Assembly (NCBI GenBank): GCA_025201345.1
Contig: JAIXMG010000003.1
Location: forward strand, 1,240,001 to 1,304,000
Direction: 5' to 3'
Origin: Thamnidium elegans
Lineage: Eukaryota > Mucoromycota > Mucoromycetes > Mucorales > Mucoraceae
Length of the DNA stretch: 64,000 nt
Below, piece after piece: positions 37,801-49,284 of the stretch. The notes beneath the pieces are model-generated. The model was not told where the DNA came from. It ran no database searches and saw nothing but the letters and a program-made list of their open reading frames with translations. Numbering within the stretch: the first letter of the stretch is position 1; each line of letters begins with the position of its first letter. A program made the translations under genes and the position numbers.

Positions 37801-38228
37801 TTCTACTAGATAGATATGAAGTAAAACACCTCCATATCTTTTCACTTGGCATGTTTTATTCTCACACTATATCTTTTTTTTTTTTTTAGGAAACTTTGCC
37901 AGGACAGTATATATTTCGGTATTTTCCATACTTGGCAAGATGGCAAATGATAAATATCGTTCATTATCCGCAAGTATATTACTTTTCATTTTCTTCGGTT
38001 GAGGTAAAAAGGCACGATCTCATTTATTAGATACTAACTGTAAATGTATAGAACAAAAGGAATACAAGCCCGACTGTGTTTGATTATTCCCATGCTACAG
38101 TGGAATCAAATATTTCTGGTTCGCATGTGTTCAGGGTACATGGTTCGCCTGGGTTCTATGATTTGTTAATTCAAGTTGAAAATGAAATTGAGCTTTTCAA
38201 GTGGTGTAAACAATTTAAAAAAAGGTAG
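34827..38228 (+). CDS. Class C (GABA-B/metabotropic-like) G-protein-coupled receptor
   Basis: Thirteen exons: 34827-34921, 34972-35237, 35320-35463, 35564-36038, 36103-36126, 36184-36378, 36446-36557, 36620-36921, 37002-37155, 37216-37454, 37535-37820, 37890-38003 and 38052-38228. All joins close in phase, giving about 860 aa. Residues ~10-430 form a Venus-flytrap ligand-binding region (IKIGLLLPF-like opening, GISGARLAAVEINS, GVIGDISSSWTALSALMTS, NTSSLAYKSEYFFRTAQTD). From ~450 seven membrane segments follow. The last ~120 residues (YIFRYFPYLARWQ ... FYDLLIQVENEIELFKWCKQ) look like a pleckstrin-homology-type domain by the closing amphipathic helix with W; this is inference. No Cys-rich linker is seen, as in GABA-B receptors. 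The ligand is unknown. A signal peptide is missing from the in-frame start. Confidence 0.8.
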
Positions 38229-41200
38229 AAAAAATGATATCATAATGCGTTCTCTTTTTTTCTTTTATTAAAAAAAATATAATGACGTAAATTAAATAGA
38301 TCAAATTATAATAGAATTATAGACGAAGAAAAAACTATAAACAACACTTTTAACTATCATCTGTCAAGAGAATAAAAATTTAAAATTGTCGTACAAAAAT
38401 ATTCTAAACAAATAAAAATTGTCCTCCCTCTCCTCCGTTTTAAATAAAATAGATTAAACGTGTAGGAAATGAATTTGTTTACACTTTTTAGGTTGGTACT
38501 ACCTTCTCGTCACCTTTGAGCAATGACCCCAACTTTTTTTGTTTTGTTTATGATATGCATTGTCCTCTTATTCGCTTTAGCTATGTCACGTTTATAATGT
38601 ATTCCCTTTAAACTAGATACACAGAAACAAAAAAAAACATGTTCCTGAACCAGTTTTGTCTAATTCGATGTAAAAAGAAAATTTCTTTTTGGTCATGGGA
38701 AAAGAAGATGCTTATATTAGGTATAAAAGTTACCTACTTTTTAAAGTTATTAGTGTCCAGGTTTGAAACACACTCACACACCGATTTTATTTTATCACAC
38801 GTTTTATCTTTTAGAATATACAGGCGCCCGAGGTGTACATATTAAAGCCATGGCGAATGTATAATGTCGTATTATGTTTGAGTAGCTTACACAAATATCT
38901 TAAATACAATTTATGTTAATTTTTTATTCAAATAGTTATGGGGTACACAGTTTCCCCTTTTTGTGCAAAAGTTTTTTTTTTTTTTTTCGAAATACATGTA
39001 TTTTTTTTTTAAAAAAAAAAAGAAAATATATCTTGATTAGCGCCAGTCATATTTTCATATAAACTGTCGGCGATCTATCGGAGCCACGGTAGTGTTGTCC
39101 TGTGCTATTAAAAAGTATTAGTTCCTCGAGCTGATAACTGACTGCATCTAATAAAGCGCGTTTTATCAGCGCCATTATCGTTGCGCTTTAGTAATTTCAT
39201 TTGCTCACTGAAAAAAAAAAAACCTTAAATCAATTAACTACTTAATTTTAGCTTAGAATTAAGTTGATTTTGAATTCGTTAAATATACAGCTAAACTGTC
39301 ATATCATTATTACTTTGAAGCATTTATCTACTTTTTACAATACTCTTCTCCGTATTTTTTTGTCAAGTAGAACTTTGATCTCAAACATATTTCCCGTTTA
39401 GTCGGTAAAAAAAAAATGGAGACCTTATTCTAAACTAGTCTTTGGCGTAAGATACTAGGCAAAGTAAAAGACCTTCAATATTGTAACTAAAGCCGCATTT
39501 TAGAGTTTGAAAACCCGCACCACACCTTTTCTAATCCGCAAATTACTGTCTGGAGTCACTGAGAGTATTACAATCTTTAAATACCAGTTCGAGGTAAATA
39601 ATAACTTAAATATTTAATTCGAATATACTATTTCTCTTTTCGAACAATCGAGACTACTTTATAAATATAATATAACTCCCCTTTCTTCCCGCATATCTAT
39701 TATAATTCACGTATGTCTTTGTTTTCGTTCGAAAATGTTCTATTCTACACCAACTGTTATTCGTGACACCATACATTAATATATATACCGGTATTAACAC
39801 GAAGAAGCAGATGTAAATAAGTCGAATGGTTAATTGATAATCTTCTCAGATTAGGTAAAACTGGGAATATGCTACTGATAAAGACATGTTTCTTAGATGT
39901 TATATAATTTTTTAAAATCAATCCCAGAATTCTTTTGTTGCGTAAAAAAAAAGACAAAACTTTGCTCTTTAAAGTCAATTTTTTTTTATGTTAATTTTTT
40001 TTTTGCGTGTAATACGTACATTAAAAGATACTAGATCCTCATTCGTAGATTGGCCAGAACAAATGTAACAATTAAAGACGTTTTATTTGCTCATATATTA
40101 TATGTCGTGTTCACCCTTTGAGGGTCAAGATTGGATAAGCATGTTGTTGATCGGCTAAATGTTTCGCTAAAAAAGTGTTTCGGCTTTAATAGATGGCGCC
40201 ATTCCCCATATATTCTACGAATTGAATTTTTGATTTTTAAATGCCTCTTGTAATGCATTTTTGACTATTTTGCATTTATCCGACAAATAATAAATGGACA
40301 TTTGTATACAAAAATGATAAAATATACGTAATAAACTAGCTAAAATTAGATAATTTATTTGCTCACATAATGTATGATGTCTTTGATAATTAGTATCATC
40401 GTCATATAAGCATTGAGAGAGGGAGAGAGAAATATGTATATTTATAGAACTATGTCAGTTTCTTTTTTTTCTTTTTTTTTTTTTTACTTCACATAACTAT
40501 GCAACGCTTAATCTATTTTGATCTTGTTACAGTCTAAAAGCGTAATCTGATTAATATGCATGGTTTTATTTTGAGACGTAGTAACCTGATGAGCTCCCTT
40601 TTTTTCTTTGAATGGTGCTCAAACATTTTCTATGTGGTTATATTTCTGGTAACTACTCCTTTTTTTTTTCGGTTTTACAACATATAAGGAACCTCTAAAC
40701 TTATGATTTTTATTGCCGGAACTAATTTTTTAAGATAGCATATGATCTTTTTTTTTTTTTTTTGCTAATAGATGATCTCAAAAAGTTTTACTACAAAAGA
40801 CGATCTATTTCTTGTCATAAGGTTAATGTAAGTTAACTGAATATATATGCTAGACGCCATCGATCAAGTCATGTTACTACATAAAATAGCCAAAGGTAAC
40901 TTTTTTATCTACCAAAGAACATTCTTTAATATTCTGTAAATACCACCTTACCAAAAAAAAAAAAAAAAAAAAAATGGGGGGGAGGGGAGAGGAAGTACGA
41001 GAACTCCCAGAAACCATATTTACATCCTTTAAATAAAAAAATTAAAATTCAAGTAGCAAACATGTTAAAAAAAAGCCTCATACTGGGTTTTATATAATAA
41101 AGAAAAATCAAGTGCCATAAATTTATCTCATCTTTAACGAAAAACTAGTAGGCAAAAGTTATAACTCTTGTATACTATTTTTCCCTTTTAAAATAAAATA

Positions 41201-41586
41201 CGTCTGATATCAGTATAATAAATATGCTCGCATGAATCATGATCTTATTTTTCTTATTGTTAGTGTTCAAAGGGAAACTTAGAGAATAGTCACTTACAAA
41301 ACGGTAACGGCTCTATTTAAGGGTGGATTTCTCCAGGACGTCTTCCGTACCTCACATTAACACAACTATTCGATTTAATGATGGAATCCAATTTTACAAA
41401 ACTACTAAATAGAGGTCTTTTTTTGTCCTACACATCTGAAATATTCCGCACTCATATTTGTTACGAAAGTCACAGAATACATTCGTCTTTGAGTGTGAAG
41501 CGGTCCACTATACATCAGGTATATGTTTGTGTAAGCAACGTCCTTAACGATTCCCTTTCGAGATCGGAAATTTAAAACCTGAAGTC

Positions 41587-41640
41587 AGTCGGGACGTCGC
41601 ATAATAACCTTAGATGTCGCATAATAACAGAATGTGCTCA
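41587..41640 (+). repeat. TIR-like fragment with 20-bp-spaced 'gtcgcataata' units
   Basis: The sequence contains CAGTCGGGAC followed by 'gtcgcataataac' twice, TCG cores at 41597 and 41617. The same 'gtcgcat' units with 21-bp spacing occur at 59343-59370, just before a transposase relic. It is probably a solitary transposon end. Confidence 0.4.
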
Positions 41641-41908
41641 TTAGTACAAATCTATCTGTATCTTCCTATATCACATATGGTCTTATCTATATTAAATCTA
41701 ATATACGCTTTTTATATACTATATTATTTTTAGACTTAAGAATATACCATTGTTACTAAGGTGAAGTAGAAACAAAAAAGAACTGACAGTTGTGATAGAC
41801 AATAATAGTATTTTATGACATAAAGAAAAGGAAAAAGAAAGATAAAACCGAGAGAATGTAATATGTAATTATTTATTCTTTTTTTTTTTAAAAAAAAAAG
41901 TTGGAGTT

Positions 41909-42045
41909 CTAGTTAGTTGCACGTTCTTTCTCTTTGCTACTTGCTTTACTTTTTTGAATGCACTTGACGGTTATACACGTAAGAAGTATAGCCAGAATAA
42001 AAGGGAAGTAAACAGCATGGCTGCTTTTGCTGCCAAACCCTGGCG
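41909..42045 (-). other. Possible last exon of a single-pass membrane protein
   Basis: After an acceptor-like 'tatcag' the minus strand reads PGFGSKSSHAVYFPFILAIL then LTCITVKCIQKSKASSKEKERATN and a stop: a short extracellular tail, one hydrophobic segment and a basic cytosolic end, with host-like codon use. Upstream exons could not be found, so this may be a relic or chance. Confidence 0.25.
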
Positions 42046-42667
42046 CTGATACATTTCAAGATTAGAGGGAAAAAGCAGAGAAAAGCCAGAAATCTCTTAA
42101 TAAGTTAGTTTTAAAAAAAATCGCCTTCTCTCAATAAAACCCAGAACTTTGGTGAGCCTACATTAAAAAAAAAATACTGCAGACATTAGTTCTTTTAATG
42201 CAATGTATTCTAATGAGTAAACAAAGAGTGCTTTTTCGCAAATGGATCCATTGTCTCTGATACAGGGCCCTAATATAGTTCAAACAACAACCGACCAATA
42301 TGAGCATCGATACACTCTTTATCATTGATATGAATAGATATACTCTAACGATAAATTCAATAACTAATGTAAATAATGCCAATTGCTCAAGTGTTACAAG
42401 ATATTTTGAATGAGCGAAACGCACCTGTTTATTTTTTGTGCGAGTTCTTTTTTTTTTTTTCATACACTCTCTCTTTAATACATAATGCCAAATCATCGAA
42501 AGAATAAACTATCTTTAGCATTAAGGAAACATAAAGTAGAAAATATTGTTGTAGAAGAGGAAAAAAACACGTCGTTCTTTGTTTTACAATATTTGCGGGG
42601 TAACTAATATTCATATATATATACAAGTTTTTTTTTTTACTTGGAACTAAGAACCCATTTTTGTTGT

Positions 42668-42670
<3 letters not shown>

Positions 42671-42701
<31 letters not shown>
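42671..42701 (+). repeat. (CT)n run upstream of the coiled-coil membrane gene
   Basis: Perfect CT dinucleotide run about 50 bp before the chosen start. CT-rich leaders are common in fungal genes; a similar run precedes the SLC1 gene at 55376-55398. Confidence 0.8.
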
Positions 42702-42704
<3 letters not shown>

Positions 42705-42750
42705 TTTTTTTTATTTTTTTTTTGTAGACATAGTGATAAGCGCATTAATC

Positions 42751-43734
42751 ATGTTGAAACCACTTATTTCACTATTAACAGCAATAGGCATTGTTATAGC
42801 TATTTTATCCTACATTTACCAAACCTATCACGATCTGTTACTAGACACCATATGCCCTACACCACTACTTGGAACTTATTTACCCATCTGTCGCAATTAC
42901 GTTCGTTCAGTACCAGACTTTACGCATTTTGTAAAGTTGCAAGAGTCCTTATACGACGGCATGCTATCTCAATCCAATGCCGATTCCATTTCAGCCCTTG
43001 AGCTCAAGAAAGTGGAATTAGCAACTCGAGACTTACAGGCTATGATCAAGTATTCCAATTTATTAAGCCATGATTTATTAGAAGCCAAATTAGGCGAATA
43101 TATCGGTCGATCGAAACGGTTCGGCAGAGACATCCAAAGCTTACAAGCACAGACACGAGGGGTGATTGATAATTTAATCACGTACAACACATTTACGTTT
43201 CGAAAATTAACAGAAGTAGAGATCAAAAAATCGAGTCGACAAGAGCTACGTACGTTATACGAGCATGCCATGACGTTAGTTGAAAAGGAAGCAAAGAGAT
43301 TAATTTTGGCGATTGAAAAGGCACAGGGGTCGCTTGATTTATTAGAAGAGGATTTGTATTCTGTGCATGAAATTTCGATTCAAGAAAAGTCGTACCAGAA
43401 ATCAGAGAATCCTCATATTTTAGCCGATTTGGTGAATATGGTACGTGGTAAAGGTATGAGAAGAGCTCTTGTAAAAGAAAACTTAAAACTATTAGTTGAT
43501 TTTGATAAAGAAAGAAGTAGAGCGGCAGGGCAGTTGATGGTTATGTTGGATCGCATGCAGGCCTTTCAAATGGATTTGGAGGAATTGAGGTCTCAAGTGG
43601 TAGCACCTATTTTGGTACCAGATGCTATACCGCTAGAGATGCATATTGAAAATGTAGGGAAGGCTATTGAAAGACTTAAAAGTGGTAAAGTAATTGCTTG
43701 GGAAGAAAAAGCTCAAATTGATGGTTCTACATAA
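42751..43734 (+). CDS. Coiled-coil protein with N-terminal membrane segment, 327 aa
   Basis: Single exon. The start at 42751 was chosen because the upstream frame is a CT-repeat leader. Residues 1-30 (MLKPLISLLTAIGIVIAILS ...) form a hydrophobic anchor, followed by a short Cys/Pro segment (TICPTPLLGTYLPICRN). The rest is almost all helical with coiled-coil character (LKKVELATRDLQAMIKYSNL, RQELRTLYEHAMTLVEKEAK, LDRMQAFQMDLEELRSQ). It resembles anonymous fungal membrane coiled-coil proteins; I know no function. Topology suggests a short inside or lumenal N-end and a long soluble helical body. Confidence 0.7.
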   Translation: MLKPLISLLTAIGIVIAILSYIYQTYHDLLLDTICPTPLLGTYLPICRNYVRSVPDFTHFVKLQESLYDGMLSQSNADSISALELKKVELATRDLQAMIKYSNLLSHDLLEAKLGEYIGRSKRFGRDIQSLQAQTRGVIDNLITYNTFTFRKLTEVEIKKSSRQELRTLYEHAMTLVEKEAKRLILAIEKAQGSLDLLEEDLYSVHEISIQEKSYQKSENPHILADLVNMVRGKGMRRALVKENLKLLVDFDKERSRAAGQLMVMLDRMQAFQMDLEELRSQVVAPILVPDAIPLEMHIENVGKAIERLKSGKVIAWEEKAQIDGST

Positions 43735-43821
43735 AACGCATAACACATTTAAAATATTTATATAAAAAACATTTATTGCTATTTAAATAAAAACATATAA
43801 ATAATGAAAATCCCTTAATAT

Positions 43822-44013
43822 TTATCGTTTTGTTACGGGTCTTTGTTTTTGAAAGCTTTGTCTGCAATATCCTTCATTTCGGACAACTCTTTTGTGTTGT
43901 TCAAATTCTGGAATTAACAAAGTTTGCTGGTAAGGAGCAATTGCATCTTGTGTATTCCTACAGACTCTGAAAACTGCTTTTGGAATAATACGATCCTTAT
44001 TGTTTGGCATCAT
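43822..44013 (-). CDS. Small basic ORF, 63 aa
   Basis: An intronless frame, MMPNNKDRIIPKAVFRVCRN..., ending QKQRPVTKR. It is basic and non-repetitive, with balanced composition unlike the homopolymer frames around it. It sits between the convergent coiled-coil gene and the THOC3 gene. It could be a tiny real protein or one exon of a larger gene. No family recognised. Confidence 0.4.
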   Translation of the reverse strand: MMPNNKDRIIPKAVFRVCRNTQDAIAPYQQTLLIPEFEQHKRVVRNEGYCRQSFQKQRPVTKR

Positions 44014-44158
44014 TTTTTTTTCTTGAAATAGTAAATAAATAAAAAGACACGCACTTATATATAATAAAACATCACTCTTTGTAGTATATTTTATACATAT
44101 TTGGCCACAAAAAAAAAAAAAAAAAAAAGCCTTGTGTATATGTACAAACTATTATTAT

Positions 44159-45520
44159 TTATTTTTGATCTCTAGGATCCTTCATACTAAAGATCTTCAA
44201 GTTTCCTGCATATTTACCATCTACAGTTTCATCACCGGCATAAGCTAAATAATAATCACGGGGAGACCAAGCTACAGTATTCATAGCAGCTGTACATTCT
44301 ATATGATGAACAGACTCTCCACTTTGAACATGCGACTACAAATAAAGCCATTGTAAGTTGAACGTTCTATTTTTTTTTAAAAAAAAAGCCAAAACTTACC
44401 ACATCGACAAAATGATCCTCTGAAGCTGAAGCAATATACTGGCCATCGAAACTAAATCCAAGTGTTCTAACAGGCCAACTAAAACAATAAAAAAAAGTTA
44501 ACAAAAAACAAATCCCAAAAAAAAAAAAAGAAGTCAACACTTACGTAAGTTCTTCAAATGCTCGAACACATTGAAAAGTTTTTGTATCCCACAAGGTAAC
44601 CAAAGCATCAGCAGAACCAACAGCCAAATATTTACTGGTAGGATCAGCCTCAACACAGTAACAGTTTGCGGTATGACCACGAAGATTGGCACGTAATTCA
44701 AATGAAGGATAATCGTATACCAAAATGGTACCTTGTCCCGTAGTAACAAAGAATTGGTTGTTGGCATTGTTCCAGGCGATTTCGTTTACTTCAAATTGAT
44801 GTTTACGTTTATCAATGATTTTATGGGTGCGTGTATCGATAATGCTAATGGTATCGTTCTTATCGCCTACAGCTATATTGGTACCGTCTGGACTCCAACA
44901 GATATTAATGTTTTCACCATCTGTTGCCACGACAGCAGTACATTTTCCTGCTAAAATAAATAGTATGCTGTTAGAGGGGGGGAGGTTTATTTTGAATAAA
45001 ATAAAATAGTTTACATCGTTGATCCCATAATCGTACTGTTTTATCGCATGAGGCAGTTGCTAATCTATCAGGATGAGTTGGATCCCAGTCTAATTGATCT
45101 ACACTATCTGAATGACCTTTTAATTCTATCGAATACCTAATATCTGTCTAAATCAATGTGTTAAAAAAAAAACGAGCCAACTTAACATGGTGTTTTACTT
45201 ACACCTCGATGTGGAGACCAAACACGCGCAGTTTTATCAACAGAACCAGAAGCTAGTTTTCTGCCATCACAATTCCAAGCAACTGTGTGTACTTTTTCTT
45301 TGTGGCCTTTACATTCTCTAATTTTAGACAAATCAAACATTTTATTCACCTATAAAAGACATTATTAAAAAAAATGTGTCACTAATGCAAAGAAAAAAAA
45401 GTTGCTTACATGGTCTCTATCGATAGCTGCACCTTTATAGAAAAAGTTTTGTTTTTTTCCAGAAGGTGGATTCCAATCATATACAATCTTTCCTTCATCA
45501 AGTTCTTCTTGATTATCCAT
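44159..45520 (-). CDS. TEX1: THO complex subunit 3 (THOC3/TEX1), WD40 protein
   Basis: Six exons, 45520-45410, 45349-45203, 45147-45015, 44950-44545, 44478-44400 and 44335-44159, encode 350 aa. WD repeats are clear: CKGHKEKVHTVAWNCDGRKL with SGSVDKTARVW, LKGHSDSVDQLDWDPTHPDR with ATASCDKTVRLWD, NICWSPDGTNIAVGDKNDTI, LRGHTANCYCVEADPTSKYL, and WPVRTLGFSFDGQYIASASE. The pattern and length fit THOC3/Tex1. The THO/TREX complex couples transcription elongation with mRNA export in the nucleus. Very likely correct. Confidence 0.9.
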
Positions 45521-45668
45521 GATGAATATATATTTTTTTTTTTAGTTAAGAAAGGGAAAAACTGAAAATTTAAGCTTTTTATTTTTTTATTTTAAATACT
45601 TTTTTTTTTTTTTTTAACGAAAAAATCCCCTCCACACACATAAAAACACGCTTTTTTTATTATTATTA

Positions 45669-46376
45669 TTACTCTGCCTTTAATGCCTTTTCAGCCTTCT
45701 TGATAGAACCCTTATCGGTCTTGGGTTGCTTCTTTTCATTCACCATACCAAAGGGAGCTTCAAGTCTAAAAGGACGTCTTAAATCACCTGTAGTGGGGAC
45801 ACCCCAATAATGAATACGAACTTCTTTGGTCATCAAAAATGTCTTGAATCCGAGAATAGATTGAACCAATAAAGGTTGAATATAGCCGAACTTGAAGTGA
45901 AGGAAAGTGATCATAAGAATACCCATAGCTGATTGTTTTACAGTTTTGTGTACTTCAGCAATATCATACTCTATATTTCATACACTCGTATTAGCCCTTT
46001 TTATGTCCTCTTTTTATATGCGTATAAAATACTTTACCCATAACAGTTGTATTGATTAATTGATCAGCACTTTCGGTACCATCCCAACTTTGAGAAGCAG
46101 GTTCAACATACTTTAAAACAGTTTGATCTAAATGTATATGTATATGAGTATTTTTTGACCTTTATGTTTACATACAAATACTTTACCGTTCTTTTGCTTG
46201 ATCTTATAAATCAGGAGATAACTAAGAGCAATAATGGATACTTGTACAGAGAGGTATAAAAATCTAAGAGGGGTGACATAGGCGTCTAAATCGATACGCT
46301 TTCCCAATTGTTGGAAGAACAAAAAGGAACCCATACTAAAGTAAATGGAGTTGAAGAACTTGAAGTAATTTGGCAT
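45669..46376 (-). CDS. PHO88: PHO88/SND3 ER membrane targeting protein
   Basis: Three exons, 46376-46187, 46127-46038 and 45970-45669, encode 193 aa (yeast Pho88 has 188). Diagnostic segments: LGKRIDLDAYVTPLRFLYLS near the N-terminus, KYVEPASQSWDGTE, TTVMEYDIAEVHKTVKQSAM, FLHFKFGYIQPLLVQSI, EVRIHYWGVPTTGDLRRPF and the end KTDKGSIKKAEKALKAE. Two or three membrane segments are visible. Pho88/Snd3 works in the SRP-independent SND route that targets proteins to the ER membrane. Secure. Confidence 0.92.
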
Positions 46377-47307
46377 CTTTTTAAAATTACAAAAAAAAAA
46401 ATATTGATGAACAAAAAAGACGGAAAACAAGGGAAAAAAAGAAAACGAGAGAAGGGTTTTTTTTTATTGTAAAGTTGACCAACCACATCATGTCAATTTT
46501 TTTCTTCGATATTGTCGTGTGTAACAGCTAATCTTGCTTTGTATCCTTGATACTACTGAATTTTTTAAATAGCTTGATGCGCGTCTTTTTGTTACTAGTA
46601 TTTTTTTTTTGTTTTTGTTTATAAGGATTATTCTTTTGTAATATCATTAAAAAAAAAACTCCTCTTTTCTTACGGTTGTTTCAATTCTGTTGTTTGGGTA
46701 TAGCCTATAGTAAATGGTGGGTATAAATTCATATCAATTAAAAGTCGTTTTAGTAAAGAATGCATACTGTAAAATATATTGAAAGAGAAAGAGAGATAGA
46801 AAGGAATGCAATAAGCATGTATTTTTTTTATACCAAAAAAAAAAAAAAAAAAAAAAAAAAGTTTTAATGTGCACTGTCAGTTACAATCCGGGGAAAAAAT
46901 GCTTATCTTTTTACATGAAACTCACTGAACGGAATTGGCATACTCTCAGCAGAAAAAAAAAAAAACTCCGGCCAACTTGGCGGGAAAAAAAAAGTTTTTA
47001 TTGGTCAAGAAAGGGGGGGGGATGATAACAAAAAAAAAAGGCTCCCTATAAAAAATGGTAAATAAGTAACTTGTTCTCTTTTTCTTTATGTTAAATGTTA
47101 CTCCTTGTACAACAAAAAGAGAAAAGAAGGGGGTGTTAAAGGATGACAAGAACAACAACAACAACAAAAAACCAGTTGTCTATTTTTCGCTGGCCTTTAA
47201 AATATTGGTTTTAAAAAGCCTTTTTTTTTTTTTTTTTTTTATTAAACTCTTTCTTTTTCCTTTCTCTCTTTATTGTTATACATATTTTAAAAACCAAAAA
47301 ATAGATT
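46377..47307. other. Divergent promoter region
   Basis: About 930 bp between PHO88 and the Mso1-like gene. Poly-A runs at 46835-46860 and poly-T at 47221-47240; no gene recognised. Confidence 0.5.
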
Positions 47308-48325
47308 ATGGGTTTACGTAACGATTATAGAGTATCTACAATTATTGTATTATGCAAAGACTGTGGACAAGACGTAGGATTATATCCAGCAAGACATGAA
47401 TGCTCAAACGTCAAAAGACCACACTTACCAACACTATGTTCCACCACAGATACACAATGGGAAGACGTACCCGACCTTATTAAATCCGGCCCAACTTCGG
47501 CCACTGTCACTAGACAAGCATCTGATAGTTCCATCGAAAGTGGAAAATGGAACTTTTTTCGCTCTTCAACTGTCAAAAACGAGGAAAGTTCCTACTATGT
47601 ATCTAATTTAAAGAATTCATCTTCTTGTAACGATATAAAAGATATTACAACCGGTAAAAAGTTGTGGGGAAAAGTAAAAGAAAATGAAAAGTGGAAAGAA
47701 CTTGTATCTGAAAAGAGTTAGTATTATTACATGCATTTATAAGCATAACTACGAAATTAATATAATTGTTGTATAGAAGATGATAGTACAAAACAATCAG
47801 GAAAATTATGGTCTAGAATTATGCAAGTAACCATGTCAAATACATTAGAAGAAGCTGGTCCAGGTATAAAAATAAAATAATATATATATATATATATAAT
47901 TTAAAGGAGAAGCCTAATTTATTATCATGTATTATTTAGAGTCAGATGACGAGGATTGGGAGGGAGAAACACACGTTTCCAGGATACTGCGAGAATATTA
48001 TGAATCAAAGAATAAACCGTTACCAAGTTGGTTATTTGAACAAGAAAATAGTAGTCATACACCATCAGCACAAATAAAACGTACAAGTGGCCGTAGATTA
48101 TGGCAGCAAGAGAACAACACGCCATCTTCTGCAAGAGAAAGAGAAATCGAAGCATTAAGGAACCCTTCTATTTCTCGCACTAGAAGTGAACGTACAATCA
48201 ATTCGATAAAAGATGATTTTGCGTATGGTTCTGTATCCCCTAGAAGAACAAATACAACTAGATCACCGGCTAGATCTTATAATAATAATATACCATCTTC
48301 TGTTAGATCCCAGAACTACTTTTAA
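47308..48325 (+). CDS. Zinc-knuckle protein with Mso1-like region (putative exocytosis factor)
   Basis: Three exons, 47308-47716, 47777-47863 and 47940-48325, give 293 aa. The N-terminus has C-x2-C ... H-x-C (LCKDCGQDVGLYPARHEC), a possible single zinc site. Farther on, GKKLWGKVKENEKWKELVSE and SGKLWSRIMQVTMSN are amphipathic helices. DWEGETHVSRILREYYESKN then PLPSWLFEQEN resembles the 'DTHVSRVL..YY...LP.WL' segment shared by fungal Mso1-type proteins, which bind the SM protein Sec1 during vesicle fusion. The C-terminus is Ser/Arg-rich and disordered. The Mso1 link is from pattern only. Confidence 0.6.
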
Positions 48326-49284
48326 AATATAATAAAAAGAATTTATCTTGTACCAATTTATCACCTCATTATTTTCATTATTTAAATGTACCTTTTTTTT
48401 TTTTTTTTTGCCCCTTTTTTATATATATTTATACTGGCGAAAAAAGGAGCCTTTTTTTTTTATTAAAAAAAAAAGCAGTAACAACAATAATCAATGATAG
48501 CCCCCTCCATCATTGTACGTGTGTTGTCATCAGCATGTATTACAAATGGAAGATGCATGCGTACATTTCGTTTCCTCGCATTAAACATATACGTAAATCG
48601 TTTTTGTACTCCTTTAAAATGTGATAAATTAAGCTCTGATTAAATTAATCTTTTTCTGTCATGCAAAAAAAAAAAGGTCTTTTGATAGTGTACTTATTAC
48701 TACTGCAAAGTTTTTAGTTTGTACTCAGCTAATAGTGTTTGAAAGCTACCCGTTTAGGAGAAACGATTATAACTACTTTTTTTAAAAAAAAGGAAAAAGA
48801 CGGCTATCGTTTCTGACGAATACAATGCAAGATATACAAGCTATATTTAATATAGAATGCACACGTGAGTAATCACCTTATCTTTTTTTTTTTTTTATTA
48901 GACTGAGTACAATATCGACCAACTTTGCATCAAACTCAACTATAAAAATAAAAAAAGGTCGCAAATGATTGCTTTAAAGTTTATGATGCTATCTTATATG
49001 TGTTTACAGTAAAGAAAAGAAAAACTGGTTTAGCAAGTATAACTTTTATTGAAGCACTACTTTGGAAATACCAAGCCGATAATAATTGATTTATGTCAAA
49101 TACTATATCATAAATTTCCCACAGTAGTTACTTGCAAATAAAAAAAAAGGGGGGATGATAAGAGGGGGTCATATGATAAGGATTGATTGGATGCAAAAAG
49201 GAAGAAATTCATGCCCTTATAAATAGTAATCAGTTACTCTTTTCTTTCTTTTTCTTTTTCTTTTTCTTTTAAAGAAAAAAAAAG
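48326..49284. other. Intergenic, no gene seen
   Basis: A/T runs; 'tttcttttctttttc' pyrimidine tracts at 49240-49270 sit just upstream of the next start. Confidence 0.5.

Larger units (their letters stand above)
38229..42750. other. 4.5 kb gene-poor AT-rich region
   Basis: Read on both strands. Only chance frames, homopolymers and two weak items noted separately (a TIR-like fragment near 41587 and a possible membrane-protein exon near 41909). A (CT)n run at 42671-42701 lies upstream of the next gene. No RNA gene recognised. Confidence 0.45.

Noticed and set aside
42158..42626. 112-aa and 65-aa minus-strand frames with hydrophobic stretches
   Set aside because: Low-complexity start, no consistent splice joins to the possible membrane exon at 41909, no family signal.
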